Part shown: positions 9,347-18,816 of the stretch, one piece after another
Position numbering within the stretch: the stretch's first letter is position 1
Layout of the letters: every line of letters begins with the position of its first letter
Source: Streptomyces pseudovenezuelae
GTDB lineage: Bacteria > Actinomycetota > Actinomycetes > Streptomycetales > Streptomycetaceae
DNA length: 34,595 nt
Direction: 5' to 3'
NCBI RefSeq assembly: GCF_029892565.1
Contig: NZ_JARXVH010000040.1
Coordinates: 1-34,595, forward strand
Program-made: the position numbers and the translations under genes
The notes under the pieces: generated by a model
Databases searched by the model: none
The model's input: the letters and a program-made list of their open reading frames with translations, nothing else
What the model was told of the DNA's origin: nothing

Positions 9347-9352
9347 TACGAT
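9347..9352 (+). promoter_or_regulatory. Possible -10 element (TACGAT) upstream of the sigma factor
   Basis: TACGAT lies about 28 bases before the GTG start of the sigma gene, within GCGTACGATGACA, and matches the actinobacterial -10 consensus TANNNT. No clear -35 hexamer is seen at 16-18 bases upstream, so a separate sigma promoter is only suggested; read-through from the subtilase is equally possible. Confidence 0.3.
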
Positions 9353-9379
9353 GACATGCCGTACACGAGGGGTGGGGCC

Positions 9380-9955
9380 GTGGACCGAGCAGATGTCGGC
9401 GCGTTGGTCCAGTCCGCCGTCGACGGTGATGCGGCGGCCTGGAAAGCGCTCGTGGAAGGGCTGAGCCCGCTGGTGTGGTCCGTCGTGCGCGCGTACCGGC
9501 TCTCCGACGCCGACGCGCACGAGGTCTACCAGACCGTGTGGTTCCGCTTCGCCCAGCACCTGGGCAGGATCCGGGAACCGGAGAAGGCGGGTTCCTGGCT
9601 GGCGAGCACCGCGCGGCACGAGAGCCTGAAGGTGCTCAGGGGCCTGAAGCGGACGACCCCGACGGACGATCCGCAGCTCCTGGACCGGGTCAGCGAGGAC
9701 CGTACGCCCGAACAGTCCTTACTGGACTCGGAGGAGGCCGCCGCCCAGAGTGAGCGCGTCCGACACCTGTGGCAGGAGTTCGCCGAACTCGGCGAGCGGT
9801 GCCGCCAGTTGCTGCGTGTCCTGATGGCCACGCAGCCGCCCAGCTATCAGGAGGTCTCCGCCTCGCTGGGCATCGCCGTCGGCAGCATCGGACCACTGCG
9901 CCAGCGCTGTCTGCGCCGGCTGCGGGCACGACTCGAAGCACGGGGTGCGGTGTGA
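9380..9955 (+). CDS. RNA polymerase sigma-70 family (ECF-like) factor
   Basis: A 191-residue protein with region 2 (about residues 8-85, with WSVVRAYRLSDADAHEVYQTVWFRF and a WLASTARHESLK segment) and region 4 (about 135-188, including SYQEVSASLGIAVGSIGPLRQRC), the organisation of group 4 (ECF) sigma factors. I chose GTG 9380 because GAGGGGTGG lies directly upstream; ATG 9356 is an alternative adding eight residues. The stop TGA overlaps the GTG start of the next gene (GTGA at 9952), which implies translational coupling, as often seen for sigma and anti-sigma pairs. The partner has no zinc anti-sigma motif. It follows the cytoplasmic subtilase and is part of the CHAT-protease locus. Its target promoters are unknown. 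Confidence 0.9.
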   Translation: MDRADVGALVQSAVDGDAAAWKALVEGLSPLVWSVVRAYRLSDADAHEVYQTVWFRFAQHLGRIREPEKAGSWLASTARHESLKVLRGLKRTTPTDDPQLLDRVSEDRTPEQSLLDSEEAAAQSERVRHLWQEFAELGERCRQLLRVLMATQPPSYQEVSASLGIAVGSIGPLRQRCLRRLRARLEARGAV

Positions 9956-10485
9956 CGAACACAGACGGCACAGAAGGCACGGACGGCACGGACGGCACGG
10001 GCGGCCCGGACGACATGGACGACATGAGCGGCGACGACGCTTTCGACGACGACTTCGATCTGGACCTCCTGGAGGAGGAACTGCGCCGGGCCGCGGGCAT
10101 CCTGGACCCGATCCCCGCCCAGCTCCAGCAGCTCGCCGTCGAGGCCTTCGCCCTGCACGACCTCGACGCCCGGATCGCCGAGCTGACCTTCGACTCGGTC
10201 ACCGACGCCATCCCGGTCAGGGGAGCCGTGGACGTGCCGCGGATGCTGACCTTCCACGTGGGCGGGGTGACCGTCGACGTGGAACTGACCGGTCAGGGCC
10301 TGATGGGTCAGGTGCTGCCGCCGCAGACGGCCCGGATCGAGGTCCTCAGAGGACCGCAGGTCGGCTCCACGCTGACGACGGACGACATGGGGCGCTTCAC
10401 CTCGACGGAGCCCCCCGCCGGTCCGTTCGCCCTGCGGCTGCGGACCGACGAGGGAACCGTCGTCACGGACTGGCTGACGGCCTGA
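9952..10485 (+). CDS. Acidic beta-rich protein coupled to the sigma factor
   Basis: A 177-residue protein of unknown function whose GTG start overlaps the sigma stop codon by GTGA. Residues 1-45 are a very acidic, low-complexity D/G/T tail (TDGTEGTDGTDGTGG, then DDMDDMSGDDAFDDD). About 45-85 are amphipathic helices (LEEELRRAAGILDPIPAQLQQLAVEAF), followed by the IAELTFDSV segment. From about 98 the sequence alternates hydrophobic strands (MLTFHVGGVTVDVELTG, RIEVLRG, FALRLR), consistent with a transthyretin- or carboxypeptidase-regulatory-like beta sandwich. There is no signal peptide, membrane segment or zinc motif. Coupling to the sigma gene makes a sigma-binding regulator or protease substrate attractive, but this is inference. 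It is convergent with the P450 gene across a hairpin. Confidence 0.82.
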   Translation: MTNTDGTEGTDGTDGTGGPDDMDDMSGDDAFDDDFDLDLLEEELRRAAGILDPIPAQLQQLAVEAFALHDLDARIAELTFDSVTDAIPVRGAVDVPRMLTFHVGGVTVDVELTGQGLMGQVLPPQTARIEVLRGPQVGSTLTTDDMGRFTSTEPPAGPFALRLRTDEGTVVTDWLTA

Positions 10486-10491
10486 GCGGTC

Positions 10492-10512
10492 GGCCCCCGG
10501 TCTCGGGGTGCC
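10492..10512. terminator. Hairpin between convergent genes
   Basis: GGCCCCCG (10492-10499), a 4-base loop, then CGGGGTGCC (10504-10512) form a GC-rich stem with one bulge between the stop codons of the sigma-coupled protein and the P450. No T-tract is present, which is common in streptomycetes. It could serve both directions. Confidence 0.5.
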
Positions 10513-10521
10513 GGGCGCCCC

Positions 10522-11745
10522 TCACCAGGTGACGGGCAGGTTCTGGGGCCCCCGGATCATGGTCCGGCGGCGCCAGACCACCTCGTCGGAGGGGACCGCC
10601 AGCCGCAGGCCCGGCAGCCGGTCCAGGAGCGTGCCGACCAGCAGTTCGGTCTGCAGCCGCGCCAGCACGGCGCCGGTGCAGTAGTGCGGCCCGTTGCCGA
10701 AGGCCATGTGCGGGTTGGGGTCGCGGTCCGGGTCGACGGAGTCCGGGTCGGGGAAGACGGCCGGGTCACGGTTGGCGGCGAGGTAGGACACGTACACGGG
10801 GTCGCCCGCGCTGATGCGGTGGCCGTGCAGCTCGACGTCCTCCAGGGCGATGCGGGCGAGGCCCACCGAGGTGCGGTGCGGGATGTGGCGCAGGAGCTCG
10901 TCGAGGACGGGGCCCCGGGCCGCCGGCTCCCGCAGCCGCTCCCTCAACTCCGGCCGGGTGAGCGTCAGGAACAGCATCTGGCCGCAGTTGTGGGTGACGG
11001 CCTCGCCGCCGATCTGCAGCGGCCCGGCGAGACCGACCGCCTCCTCCTCGCTGATCTCGCCCCGCCCGACGGCGGCGCCGAGCAGCGAGTACACGTCCTG
11101 GCCCGTGCTGTCCGCGCGGGCTCGGATGGTGTCGGTGATCCACGCGTACATGCCGTTCTTGGCCCGGTCGGCGGCCTCTGCGCCGCCGGAGGTGGAGATG
11201 ATCTGCCGGGTCCAGGAGTGCACCCGCTCCCGGTCCTCGGCGGCCACGCCCATGACCTCGCTGACCACGGCGATCGGGAACGGCTCCAGGACCCGCTCGA
11301 TGAGATCGGTCGGCGGCCCGTCCCGTACGACCCCGTCCACCAGCTCGTCGAGCAGCTCCTGTGCCCGGGGCCGCAGCCGCTTCATCGCGCCGACCGTGAA
11401 GGCGCCGGCGACCGGCTTGCGCAGCCGGTTGTGGTCGGGCTGGTCGGCGAAGGCGAGTGAGCCGGGGCGGGGCTTGAAGTGCGGGGCCAGCCGGGTCACT
11501 TGACGGCGGGTGACCTCCGCGCGGCCGAACCGCGGATCGTTGGTGATCGCCTTCACGTCGTCGTACCGGGTGGCCAGCCACGCCCAGCCCTCGCCGTGCG
11601 GCAGCCGGATACGGGTCAGCGGGCCCTCGCGCATCAGCTCCGCGAGCACCGGGTCGAACTCCTCAGGACCGGCGAGGTCGAGCGCGGGCCAGTCGCGCAC
11701 CGGGGGCGGTACCTGGGCGGTCAGCAGGGTGGGATCCTCGGTCAT
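10522..11745 (-). CDS. Cytochrome P450
   Basis: A soluble bacterial P450 of 407 residues, the usual length. The heme-binding loop FGNGPHYCTG places the axial thiolate at Cys356, and the K-helix ExxR is present in DELLRH. The I-helix reads LQIGGEAVTHN where most P450s have AGxET/DT: the conserved acid and alcohol positions are Ala249 and Val250, although Thr251 follows. This may change oxygen activation or indicate substrate-assisted chemistry, as known for some macrolide P450s. The start ATG 11745 follows GTGAGGGTGGGGG. No ferredoxin or reductase gene is adjacent, so electrons must come from elsewhere. The substrate is unknown. It is convergent with the sigma-coupled gene, and the amidohydrolase gene lies upstream in the same direction. 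Confidence 0.92.
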   Translation of the reverse strand: MTEDPTLLTAQVPPPVRDWPALDLAGPEEFDPVLAELMREGPLTRIRLPHGEGWAWLATRYDDVKAITNDPRFGRAEVTRRQVTRLAPHFKPRPGSLAFADQPDHNRLRKPVAGAFTVGAMKRLRPRAQELLDELVDGVVRDGPPTDLIERVLEPFPIAVVSEVMGVAAEDRERVHSWTRQIISTSGGAEAADRAKNGMYAWITDTIRARADSTGQDVYSLLGAAVGRGEISEEEAVGLAGPLQIGGEAVTHNCGQMLFLTLTRPELRERLREPAARGPVLDELLRHIPHRTSVGLARIALEDVELHGHRISAGDPVYVSYLAANRDPAVFPDPDSVDPDRDPNPHMAFGNGPHYCTGAVLARLQTELLVGTLLDRLPGLRLAVPSDEVVWRRRTMIRGPQNLPVTW

Positions 11746-11812
11746 GCCCCCACCCTCACCGGCCCCCGGCCGCCTGTCGCGCGGGAGTGCTCCAGCCGGA
11801 GTGCGGGCGAGG

Positions 11813-12646
11813 TCAGCCCGGTACGGAGTCCACGAGGGCGGCCAGCGCGGTCGCCAGCCGGGTCAGCCCGGGGCCGGCGGGCCCGCCAGGCTCGGCCATG
11901 TACTGATCCCGGCGGATCTCCACCATGAGAGCGGCCACCCGCGGATCCTTCCCGTAGAACTCCAGCGGTACGTACGCCCCGCCGAACGGGCTGTCCACTC
12001 CCGTCTCCCCGCACCCGGCGAACGCCTCCCGAGCGGCCACCAGCAGCTCGGGCGGCGTGTGGAAGGAGTCGGTGCCCAGGCAGACCGGCGGCCGGGGGCC
12101 CTCGCCGTGCAGCTCGTAGGGCAGCGCCGTGGACGGATAGGAGTGGACGTCGATGACGACGGCCCGCCCGGTGGCGGCCAGCCGGTCGGCCACCGCGTCC
12201 GTCATCGCCTGCGCGTACGGCCGGAAACAGCGGTCGATGAGCGGCTCGGGGTCACTGTCCGCGGGCCGCAGTTCGCCCCGGTGCGTGGTCCGCGTATATA
12301 CCGCACCCATCCCGACCGACAGCATCTCCTCCCGCTCGTCGGGGAACCGCTCCGGATCGACGACCAGCCGTGACAGCCGGTTGACGAACCGCCAGGGCAT
12401 GACGGCCGACAGTCCGCCCGCCGCCTCGGCCAGTTCAGCGGTGTGCGCGTCGGTGATGTGGTCCAACTCCCGCTCCAGCGCCGCGTCGTCCAGCACGATC
12501 CCCGAGCGCACCTCGGCCGGGATCACCCGCGATGAGTGCGGCACGTGCAGGATCACAGGGGAGTCGGAGAGGCCGGGCAGGAGCTCGAACGCCGGGGCGG
12601 CGTGGGGCGCGGGCCGGGAGGGGTGCGGGGGCTGCGCGGGCGGCAC
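11813..12646 (-). CDS. N-formylglutamate amidohydrolase family protein
   Basis: A protein of about 277 residues of the N-formylglutamate amidohydrolase family, which cleaves N-formyl-L-glutamate to glutamate and formate at the end of some histidine-degradation routes. Family motifs visible are VILHVPHSSRVIP near the N-terminus, FVNRLSRLVVDPERFPDE, VVIDVHSYPS and the C-terminal EIRRDQYM, which carry the probable metal-binding His and Glu residues. The start was set at GTG 12646, which has GGAG six bases upstream; a TTG at 12658 in the same frame has no site. No hut genes are nearby, so the physiological substrate could differ. It ends 67 bases before the P450 start, so the two may be co-transcribed. 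Confidence 0.85.
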   Translation of the reverse strand: MPPAQPPHPSRPAPHAAPAFELLPGLSDSPVILHVPHSSRVIPAEVRSGIVLDDAALERELDHITDAHTAELAEAAGGLSAVMPWRFVNRLSRLVVDPERFPDEREEMLSVGMGAVYTRTTHRGELRPADSDPEPLIDRCFRPYAQAMTDAVADRLAATGRAVVIDVHSYPSTALPYELHGEGPRPPVCLGTDSFHTPPELLVAAREAFAGCGETGVDSPFGGAYVPLEFYGKDPRVAALMVEIRRDQYMAEPGGPAGPGLTRLATALAALVDSVPG

Positions 12647-12762
12647 TGGCTGCTCCAAGGGGCGTTGTCAGTGGTGCGTGGCAGCATCAAAGGTGCCACA
12701 TCGACCAGCACGGAGATCCGCTGGACACCGGACATCCGTGAGCACGAACCCGGGGGAGCACC

Positions 12763-13104
12763 ATGCCCATCAGCAACCAGCAGGCGGCCACCCACCCGTT
12801 CCTGAAGGCGCTCTACAGGGACGACTACTACCCCGACCACGTGGTCGACCGGGGCCGGGACGTCCTGCTGCGACTGTGCGAGCGCATCGAGGCCGAGCGG
12901 CCCGCCGACCTGGACGCGCTGTACGTCCTCACCCAGGCCGCCACCGAGGAGTTCAACGACCTGCAGGCCGCCTTCGAGGAGGCCGACAGCGACATCGAGA
13001 CCGTGGCCCGCGAGGAGATAGCCGAGGACTTCTGGTTCGTCGCGGAGACCTACGGCTTCGAGACCGCGGACGCGGAGGAGCTGATCGCCACCCGGGACTG
13101 GTGA
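12763..13104 (+). CDS. DUF5713 family protein
   Basis: A small acidic protein of 113 residues that I recognise as the DUF5713 family, with HPFLKALYRDDYYPDHVVDRG near the N-terminus, CERIEAERP, ATEEFNDLQ, and the characteristic end EDFWFVAETYGF followed by EELIATRDW. No function is established. The predicted structure is mostly helical, with no signal peptide, membrane segment or catalytic motif. The ATG follows GGGGGAGCACC. It is divergent from the amidohydrolase (117 bases between them) and convergent with metX. Confidence 0.85.
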   Translation: MPISNQQAATHPFLKALYRDDYYPDHVVDRGRDVLLRLCERIEAERPADLDALYVLTQAATEEFNDLQAAFEEADSDIETVAREEIAEDFWFVAETYGFETADAEELIATRDW

Positions 13105-13172
13105 GCGGGGGATGTCGTGAGAGGGGGCGTTGTCGGTGGCGAGCGGGCACGCCCAGCCGGTGGCGCCAGCCT

Positions 13173-14330
13173 TCAGGGAGCCGCCAGGAGTTCCCGTACG
13201 AGTGCCCCGACCTGCTCCGTCTCGATCAGGAACCCGTCGTGTCCGTACGGCGACTCGATCACCCGCAGTCGGTCGGCGGAGGGGATCAGCGCGGCCAACT
13301 CGGCCTGCTGGGCGAGCGGGTAGAGGCGGTCGGAGTCTACGCCCGCGACCAGGGTGCGCGCGGTGACCCGGCTCAGCGCGGACCGGGTGCCGCCGCGATC
13401 CCTGCCGACGTCGTGGGCGTTCATGGCCTCGGACAGGACCACGTAACTGCCCGCGTCGAAGCGGCGGATCAGCTTGGCGGCGTGGTGGTCGAGGTAGGAC
13501 TCGACCTGGTAGCGGCCGCCGTTCCAGGGGTCCTCGCCGCCCTGGGGTGTGCGGCCGAAGCGGATCCGGAGTTCCGGCTCGCTGCGGTAGGTGACGTGGG
13601 CGAGCCGGCGGGCGAGGCCGAGGCCGGTGTGCGGGCCGTGGGCGGTGTCGTGATAGTCGCCGTCCTGCCAGTGCGGGTCGGTGCGGACGGCGTGCACCTG
13701 GACGTTCGCCCAGGCGATCTGCTCCGCGCTCGCCGCCGCCGTGGTGGCGAGCAGCAGCAGCGCGCCGGTGCGCTCGGGGTGGGACACCGCCCACTCCACG
13801 GCCCGCATTCCGCCCATCGACCCGCCGACGACGAGCGCCCACCGCTCGACGCCCAGCGCGTCGGCGAGTCCGGCCTCGGCGGCGACCTGGTCGCGCTGGG
13901 TCAGGAACGGGAAGGAGCCGCCCCAGTCACGGCGCCCGTCGGGCCGGGTCGAGGCCGGTCCCGTACTGCCCTGGCAGCCGCCCAGGACGTTCGGGGCGAC
14001 GACGAACCAGCGGTCGGTGTCGAGCGCGAGTCCGGGGCCGACCAGCCCGTCCCACCAGCCGGGGCTCGGATGACCGGGTCCGGCGGGCCCCACGACATGG
14101 CTGTCACCGGTGAGGGCGTGCAGGACGAGGACGGCGTTGGAACGGTCGGGGGCGAGCTGCCCCCAGGTCTCGAACGCCAGCCGTGCGCCCGGCAGTTCAC
14201 CGCCCGCCTCCAGCGGGAGGGGCTTCTCCGGGATGTACCACCGGCGCCGCCCGGGCGGGTCCCCCTCCCGCCAGGCCCCGGTGGCCGGCGGGAGAGGACC
14301 GTCAGCAGGTGCAGCGGCGACAGCCCGCAC
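13173..14330 (-). CDS. metX: Homoserine O-acetyltransferase
   Basis: An alpha/beta-hydrolase-fold acyltransferase of 385 residues that acetylates L-homoserine with acetyl-CoA, giving O-acetylhomoserine for direct sulfhydrylation. The family signature is clear: LHALTGDSHVVG near residue 70, WWDGLVGPGLALDT, NVLGGCQGSTGP, nucleophile Ser171 in GGSMGGM, and the Asp and His of the triad in VAGVDSDRLYP and SPYGHDGF. The GTG start at 14330 lies directly next to the stop codon of metY (14331-14333), so translation is probably coupled. The two genes make the acetylated substrate and use it, and share the leader region upstream of metY. It is convergent with the DUF5713 gene, with no strong terminator hairpin seen. 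Confidence 0.95.
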   Translation of the reverse strand: MRAVAAAPADGPLPPATGAWREGDPPGRRRWYIPEKPLPLEAGGELPGARLAFETWGQLAPDRSNAVLVLHALTGDSHVVGPAGPGHPSPGWWDGLVGPGLALDTDRWFVVAPNVLGGCQGSTGPASTRPDGRRDWGGSFPFLTQRDQVAAEAGLADALGVERWALVVGGSMGGMRAVEWAVSHPERTGALLLLATTAAASAEQIAWANVQVHAVRTDPHWQDGDYHDTAHGPHTGLGLARRLAHVTYRSEPELRIRFGRTPQGGEDPWNGGRYQVESYLDHHAAKLIRRFDAGSYVVLSEAMNAHDVGRDRGGTRSALSRVTARTLVAGVDSDRLYPLAQQAELAALIPSADRLRVIESPYGHDGFLIETEQVGALVRELLAAP

Positions 14331-15689
14331 CTACGCGCCCTTGGCCGCGCGGAATCCGGCCTCCAGATCGGCCTTGAGGTCGGCGAGGTTCTCGATGCCG
14401 ACCGACAGGCGCACCAGGCCGGGCGAGGTCCCGGTGGCGGCCAACTGCCCCTCGTCCAGCTGACTGTGGGTCGTGGACGCCGGGTGGATGATCAGGCTGC
14501 GGACGTCACCGATGTTGGCCAGGTGGCTGAACAGCTCGACGGCGTCCACGAACCGCTTGCCCGCCTCGACGCCGTCCCGCAGCTCGAAGGAGACCACGGC
14601 GCCGGCCCCGCGCGGGAGATACGTCTGGCCGGCCTCGTACCACCGGCTGGAGGGCAGCCCCGGATAGTGGACGGCCGCCACCTCGTCCCGCTGCTCCAGC
14701 CACTCCGCCAGCGCCTGCGCGTTCGCCGAGTGCCGCTCGATGCGCAGGCTCAGCGTCTCCACGCCCTGCAGGAGCAGGAACGCGGAGTGCGGGGCGATCG
14801 CCGGTCCGAGGTCGCGCAGCAGCTGCACCCGCAGCTTGATCGCGAAGGCGCCCGGGCCGAGGGCGGGCCAGTACTGGAGGCCGTGGTAGCTCGGGTCGGG
14901 CTCGGTGAAGTCGGGGAAGCGGTCGGCGTGGGCCCCGAAGTCGAAGGTGCCGCCGTCCACGACGACACCCCCGATGGTCGTCCCGTGGCCGCCGATGAAC
15001 TTGGTCGCCGAGTGCACGACGATGTCGGCGCCGTGCTCGATCGGCCGCAGGAGGTAGGGAGTCGGGACGGTGTTGTCGACGATCAGCGGTACGCCCGCCT
15101 CGTGGGCGGCGTCCGCGACCGCCCGCACGTCGAGCACGTTCCCGCGCGGGTTGCCCAGCGTCTCCGCGAACAGCGCCTTGGTGTTCGGCCGGATCGCCGC
15201 CCGCCAGGACTCGATGTCGTCGGGGTCGTCGATGAAGGACACCTCGATGCCCAGCCTCGGCAGGGTGTGCCGGAAGAGGTTGTAGGTGCCGCCGTACAGC
15301 GACGTACTGGAGACGATGTGGTCGCCCGACCTCGCCAGCGTGAGGATCGCCAGGGTCTCCGCCGCCTGCCCGGAGGACAGCGCGACGGCCGCGACACCGC
15401 CCTCCAGCGCGGCCACGCGCTGCTCGAAGACGTCCTGGGTGGGGTTGTGGATGCGGGTGTAGATGTTGCCGGGCTCCGCGAGCGAGAACAGGTCCGCGGC
15501 GTGCTGGGTGTCCCGGAAGACGAACGAGGTCGTCTGGTAGATCGGCGTCGCCCGGGCACCTGTCGTCGGGTCGGGGGTGGCCCCGGCGTGGATCTGCTTG
15601 GTCTCGAAGGACCAGGCCGAGGTGTCGGGGCCCGCGGGCGCCTCCTCGGGCGTGTGACCGGCGGTGACGGAGTCGATGGGCTGGCTCAT
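14331..15689 (-). CDS. metY: O-acetylhomoserine sulfhydrylase (bifunctional OAH/OAS type)
   Basis: A PLP-dependent Cys/Met-metabolism enzyme of 452 residues that converts O-acetylhomoserine and sulfide to homocysteine. Signatures are the N-terminal TKQIHAGATPDPTTGARATPIYQT, the SSGQAAE turn, DNTVPTPYLLRPIEHGAD, and the PLP lysine Lys230 in SATKFIGGHG. The C-terminal GIENLADLKADLEAG is also typical. ATG 15689 follows GAGGAG with ideal spacing; an upstream in-frame start at 15728 would place residues across the ribosome site and is rejected. It is the first gene of metY-metX. Upstream lie a strong hairpin (15714-15749) and a short leader peptide gene (15786-15860), suggesting attenuation in response to sulfur amino-acid supply. 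I do not recognise a SAM riboswitch here. Confidence 0.95.
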   Translation of the reverse strand: MSQPIDSVTAGHTPEEAPAGPDTSAWSFETKQIHAGATPDPTTGARATPIYQTTSFVFRDTQHAADLFSLAEPGNIYTRIHNPTQDVFEQRVAALEGGVAAVALSSGQAAETLAILTLARSGDHIVSSTSLYGGTYNLFRHTLPRLGIEVSFIDDPDDIESWRAAIRPNTKALFAETLGNPRGNVLDVRAVADAAHEAGVPLIVDNTVPTPYLLRPIEHGADIVVHSATKFIGGHGTTIGGVVVDGGTFDFGAHADRFPDFTEPDPSYHGLQYWPALGPGAFAIKLRVQLLRDLGPAIAPHSAFLLLQGVETLSLRIERHSANAQALAEWLEQRDEVAAVHYPGLPSSRWYEAGQTYLPRGAGAVVSFELRDGVEAGKRFVDAVELFSHLANIGDVRSLIIHPASTTHSQLDEGQLAATGTSPGLVRLSVGIENLADLKADLEAGFRAAKGA

Positions 15690-15698
15690 GGTGCTGCT

Positions 15699-15749
15699 CC
15701 TCGTGCAAAGAGGCGTGCCGGCGCACACGTGCGGGCACGCGTGGGCACG
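15699..15749 (-). promoter_or_regulatory. Hairpin region between leader peptide and metY ribosome site
   Basis: Read on the minus strand, CGTGCC (15749-15744) pairs with GGCACG (15719-15714), enclosing an inner stem ACGCGTGC/GCACGTGT with one G-U pair, a stable hairpin ending just before metY. Next to it, CCTC (15713-15710) can pair with the GAGG of the Shine-Dalgarno sequence (15702-15699) across a 7-base loop. This geometry suits an attenuation or ribosome-access switch driven by translation of the upstream leader peptide. No experiment is implied; the pairing was read by eye. Confidence 0.4.
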
Positions 15750-15785
15750 GCAGCGAAGAGGTGGGAGTAGGGCCGGAGGGGAGCG

Positions 15786-15860
15786 TCAGCTCACGGCACT
15801 ACACGCAGTGGTGGTCACGCGCACGTAGTCGACGTGGCGCCGGGTCACGAGCACCGTCAT
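15786..15860 (-). CDS. Putative sulfur-metabolism leader peptide upstream of metYX
   Basis: A 24-codon open frame reading MTVLVTRRHVDYVRV, then TTTACSAVS, followed by TGA. The RRHVDxxRV core with a cysteine a few residues later matches the small leader peptides that are repeatedly found before sulfur assimilation genes in actinobacteria and annotated as putative leader peptides. It ends 96 bases before metY, with a strong hairpin between them, the arrangement expected if ribosome stalling at the cysteine codon senses cysteine supply. No good ribosome site precedes the ATG. An internal GTG at 15848 lies seven bases after a TATGAC, so leaderless initiation there is possible. It is shorter than typical gene-finder limits. 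Confidence 0.6.
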   Translation of the reverse strand: MTVLVTRRHVDYVRVTTTACSAVS

Positions 15861-15987
15861 ACGACGAGCGAACCACGGATGATCGGCCCGGGCCAGCGTC
15901 CCGTCGCCCGTGACACAGAGCCTTCATGAACGGCCGCCACGTCAGGGCTGCACCAGCGGTTACGGACGGCTCGGGCGGCGGGACGGG

Positions 15988-16182
15988 AGCGGCGGCCCGC
16001 ATCAGGTCGAAGGTCTGGATGAAGGTGTGTACGTCGCGCTCCTTCTCCAAGTACACGTTGCCGGCGATGGAGTTGACGTAGACGACCGTGGGCGTGCGGG
16101 GTTCGGACTCCGGGAGGGAGAAGGTGTCGGCCAGGGCCGCGTGGGCGCCCTTGTGGATCTGCATGGCGGTCTCGACGCGCCG
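15988..16182 (-). pseudogene. Remnant of a DUF5753-type XRE regulator (C-terminal fragment)
   Basis: The frame gives RRVETAMQIHKGAHAALADTF, then PTVVYVNSIAGNVYLEKE, RDVHTF and FDLMRAAA. This strongly resembles the C-terminal end of the DUF5753 domain found in streptomycete XRE regulators of the Scr1 antitoxin-like group. It is bounded on the N-terminal side by a TAG at 16183-16185, and no helix-turn-helix or upstream part of the domain is seen in any frame, so only about 65 of roughly 280 residues remain. The open frame continues to 15799 without family similarity. The usual DUF397 partner was not found. It is a decayed gene, not a functional regulator. Confidence 0.6.
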
Positions 16183-16297
16183 CTACGTCCTCGATGCGCC
16201 TGCCTGCGTGTTCCCGCAGGCGCCGCGGCTCGGAGCCGAGCTGGCGTGGGCGTGGCGGAGGGCGGTGTGGTCCAGAGCCCTGTGGCCCGGGAACGGC

Positions 16298-16332
16298 GCA
16301 GCCCCGGCCGGGAGGGACCCGGCCGGGGCTGC
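16298..16332 (-). terminator. Perfect 15-bp hairpin terminator of the isocitrate dehydrogenase gene
   Basis: GCAGCCCCGGCCGGG (16298-16312), the loop AGGGA, and the exact complement at 16318-16332 form a very stable stem about 20 bases beyond the isocitrate dehydrogenase stop codon. There is no T-tract, as usual for streptomycetes. Confidence 0.8.
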
Positions 16333-16351
16333 GTACGAGATCAGGCGGGCG

Positions 16352-18568
<2,217 letters not shown>

Positions 18569-18816
18569 CGGGTGCTCCGCTCCACGTCTGCAACATTGCT
18601 CGACATCAAGATATCTCCTGACCGAGGTCGGCTCGACAGCGGTCCGTCCCGACTTCCGGACAACATCCTGCTCCCGCGATGCAACCTCCTCGCACGATCT
18701 TGGAGTCATAGAGGGGTGATCGCACGACTCGGGTGGACGACCCGGGCCGTGCGACGCCAGCGCACGACTTATCCGACGGCCGGACCGACCACCCGGCCGC
18801 CCGACGAAAGCGGATC

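Noticed and set aside
12153..15770. Long forward frame opposite the amidohydrolase and metX-metY genes
   Set aside because: It is a high-GC antisense frame; the reverse strand carries well-conserved enzymes and the DUF5713 gene occupies a different forward frame.
15690..15930. SAM riboswitch upstream of metY
   Set aside because: No SAM-I, SAM-II or SAM-IV core could be recognised by eye; the leader peptide and hairpin explain the region better. A covariance-model search would settle it.
18591..18620. Imperfect palindrome around TCTTGATGTCGAGCA upstream of isocitrate dehydrogenase as an operator
   Set aside because: The arms match too poorly and I could not tie it to a known regulator; left as an unproven possibility.
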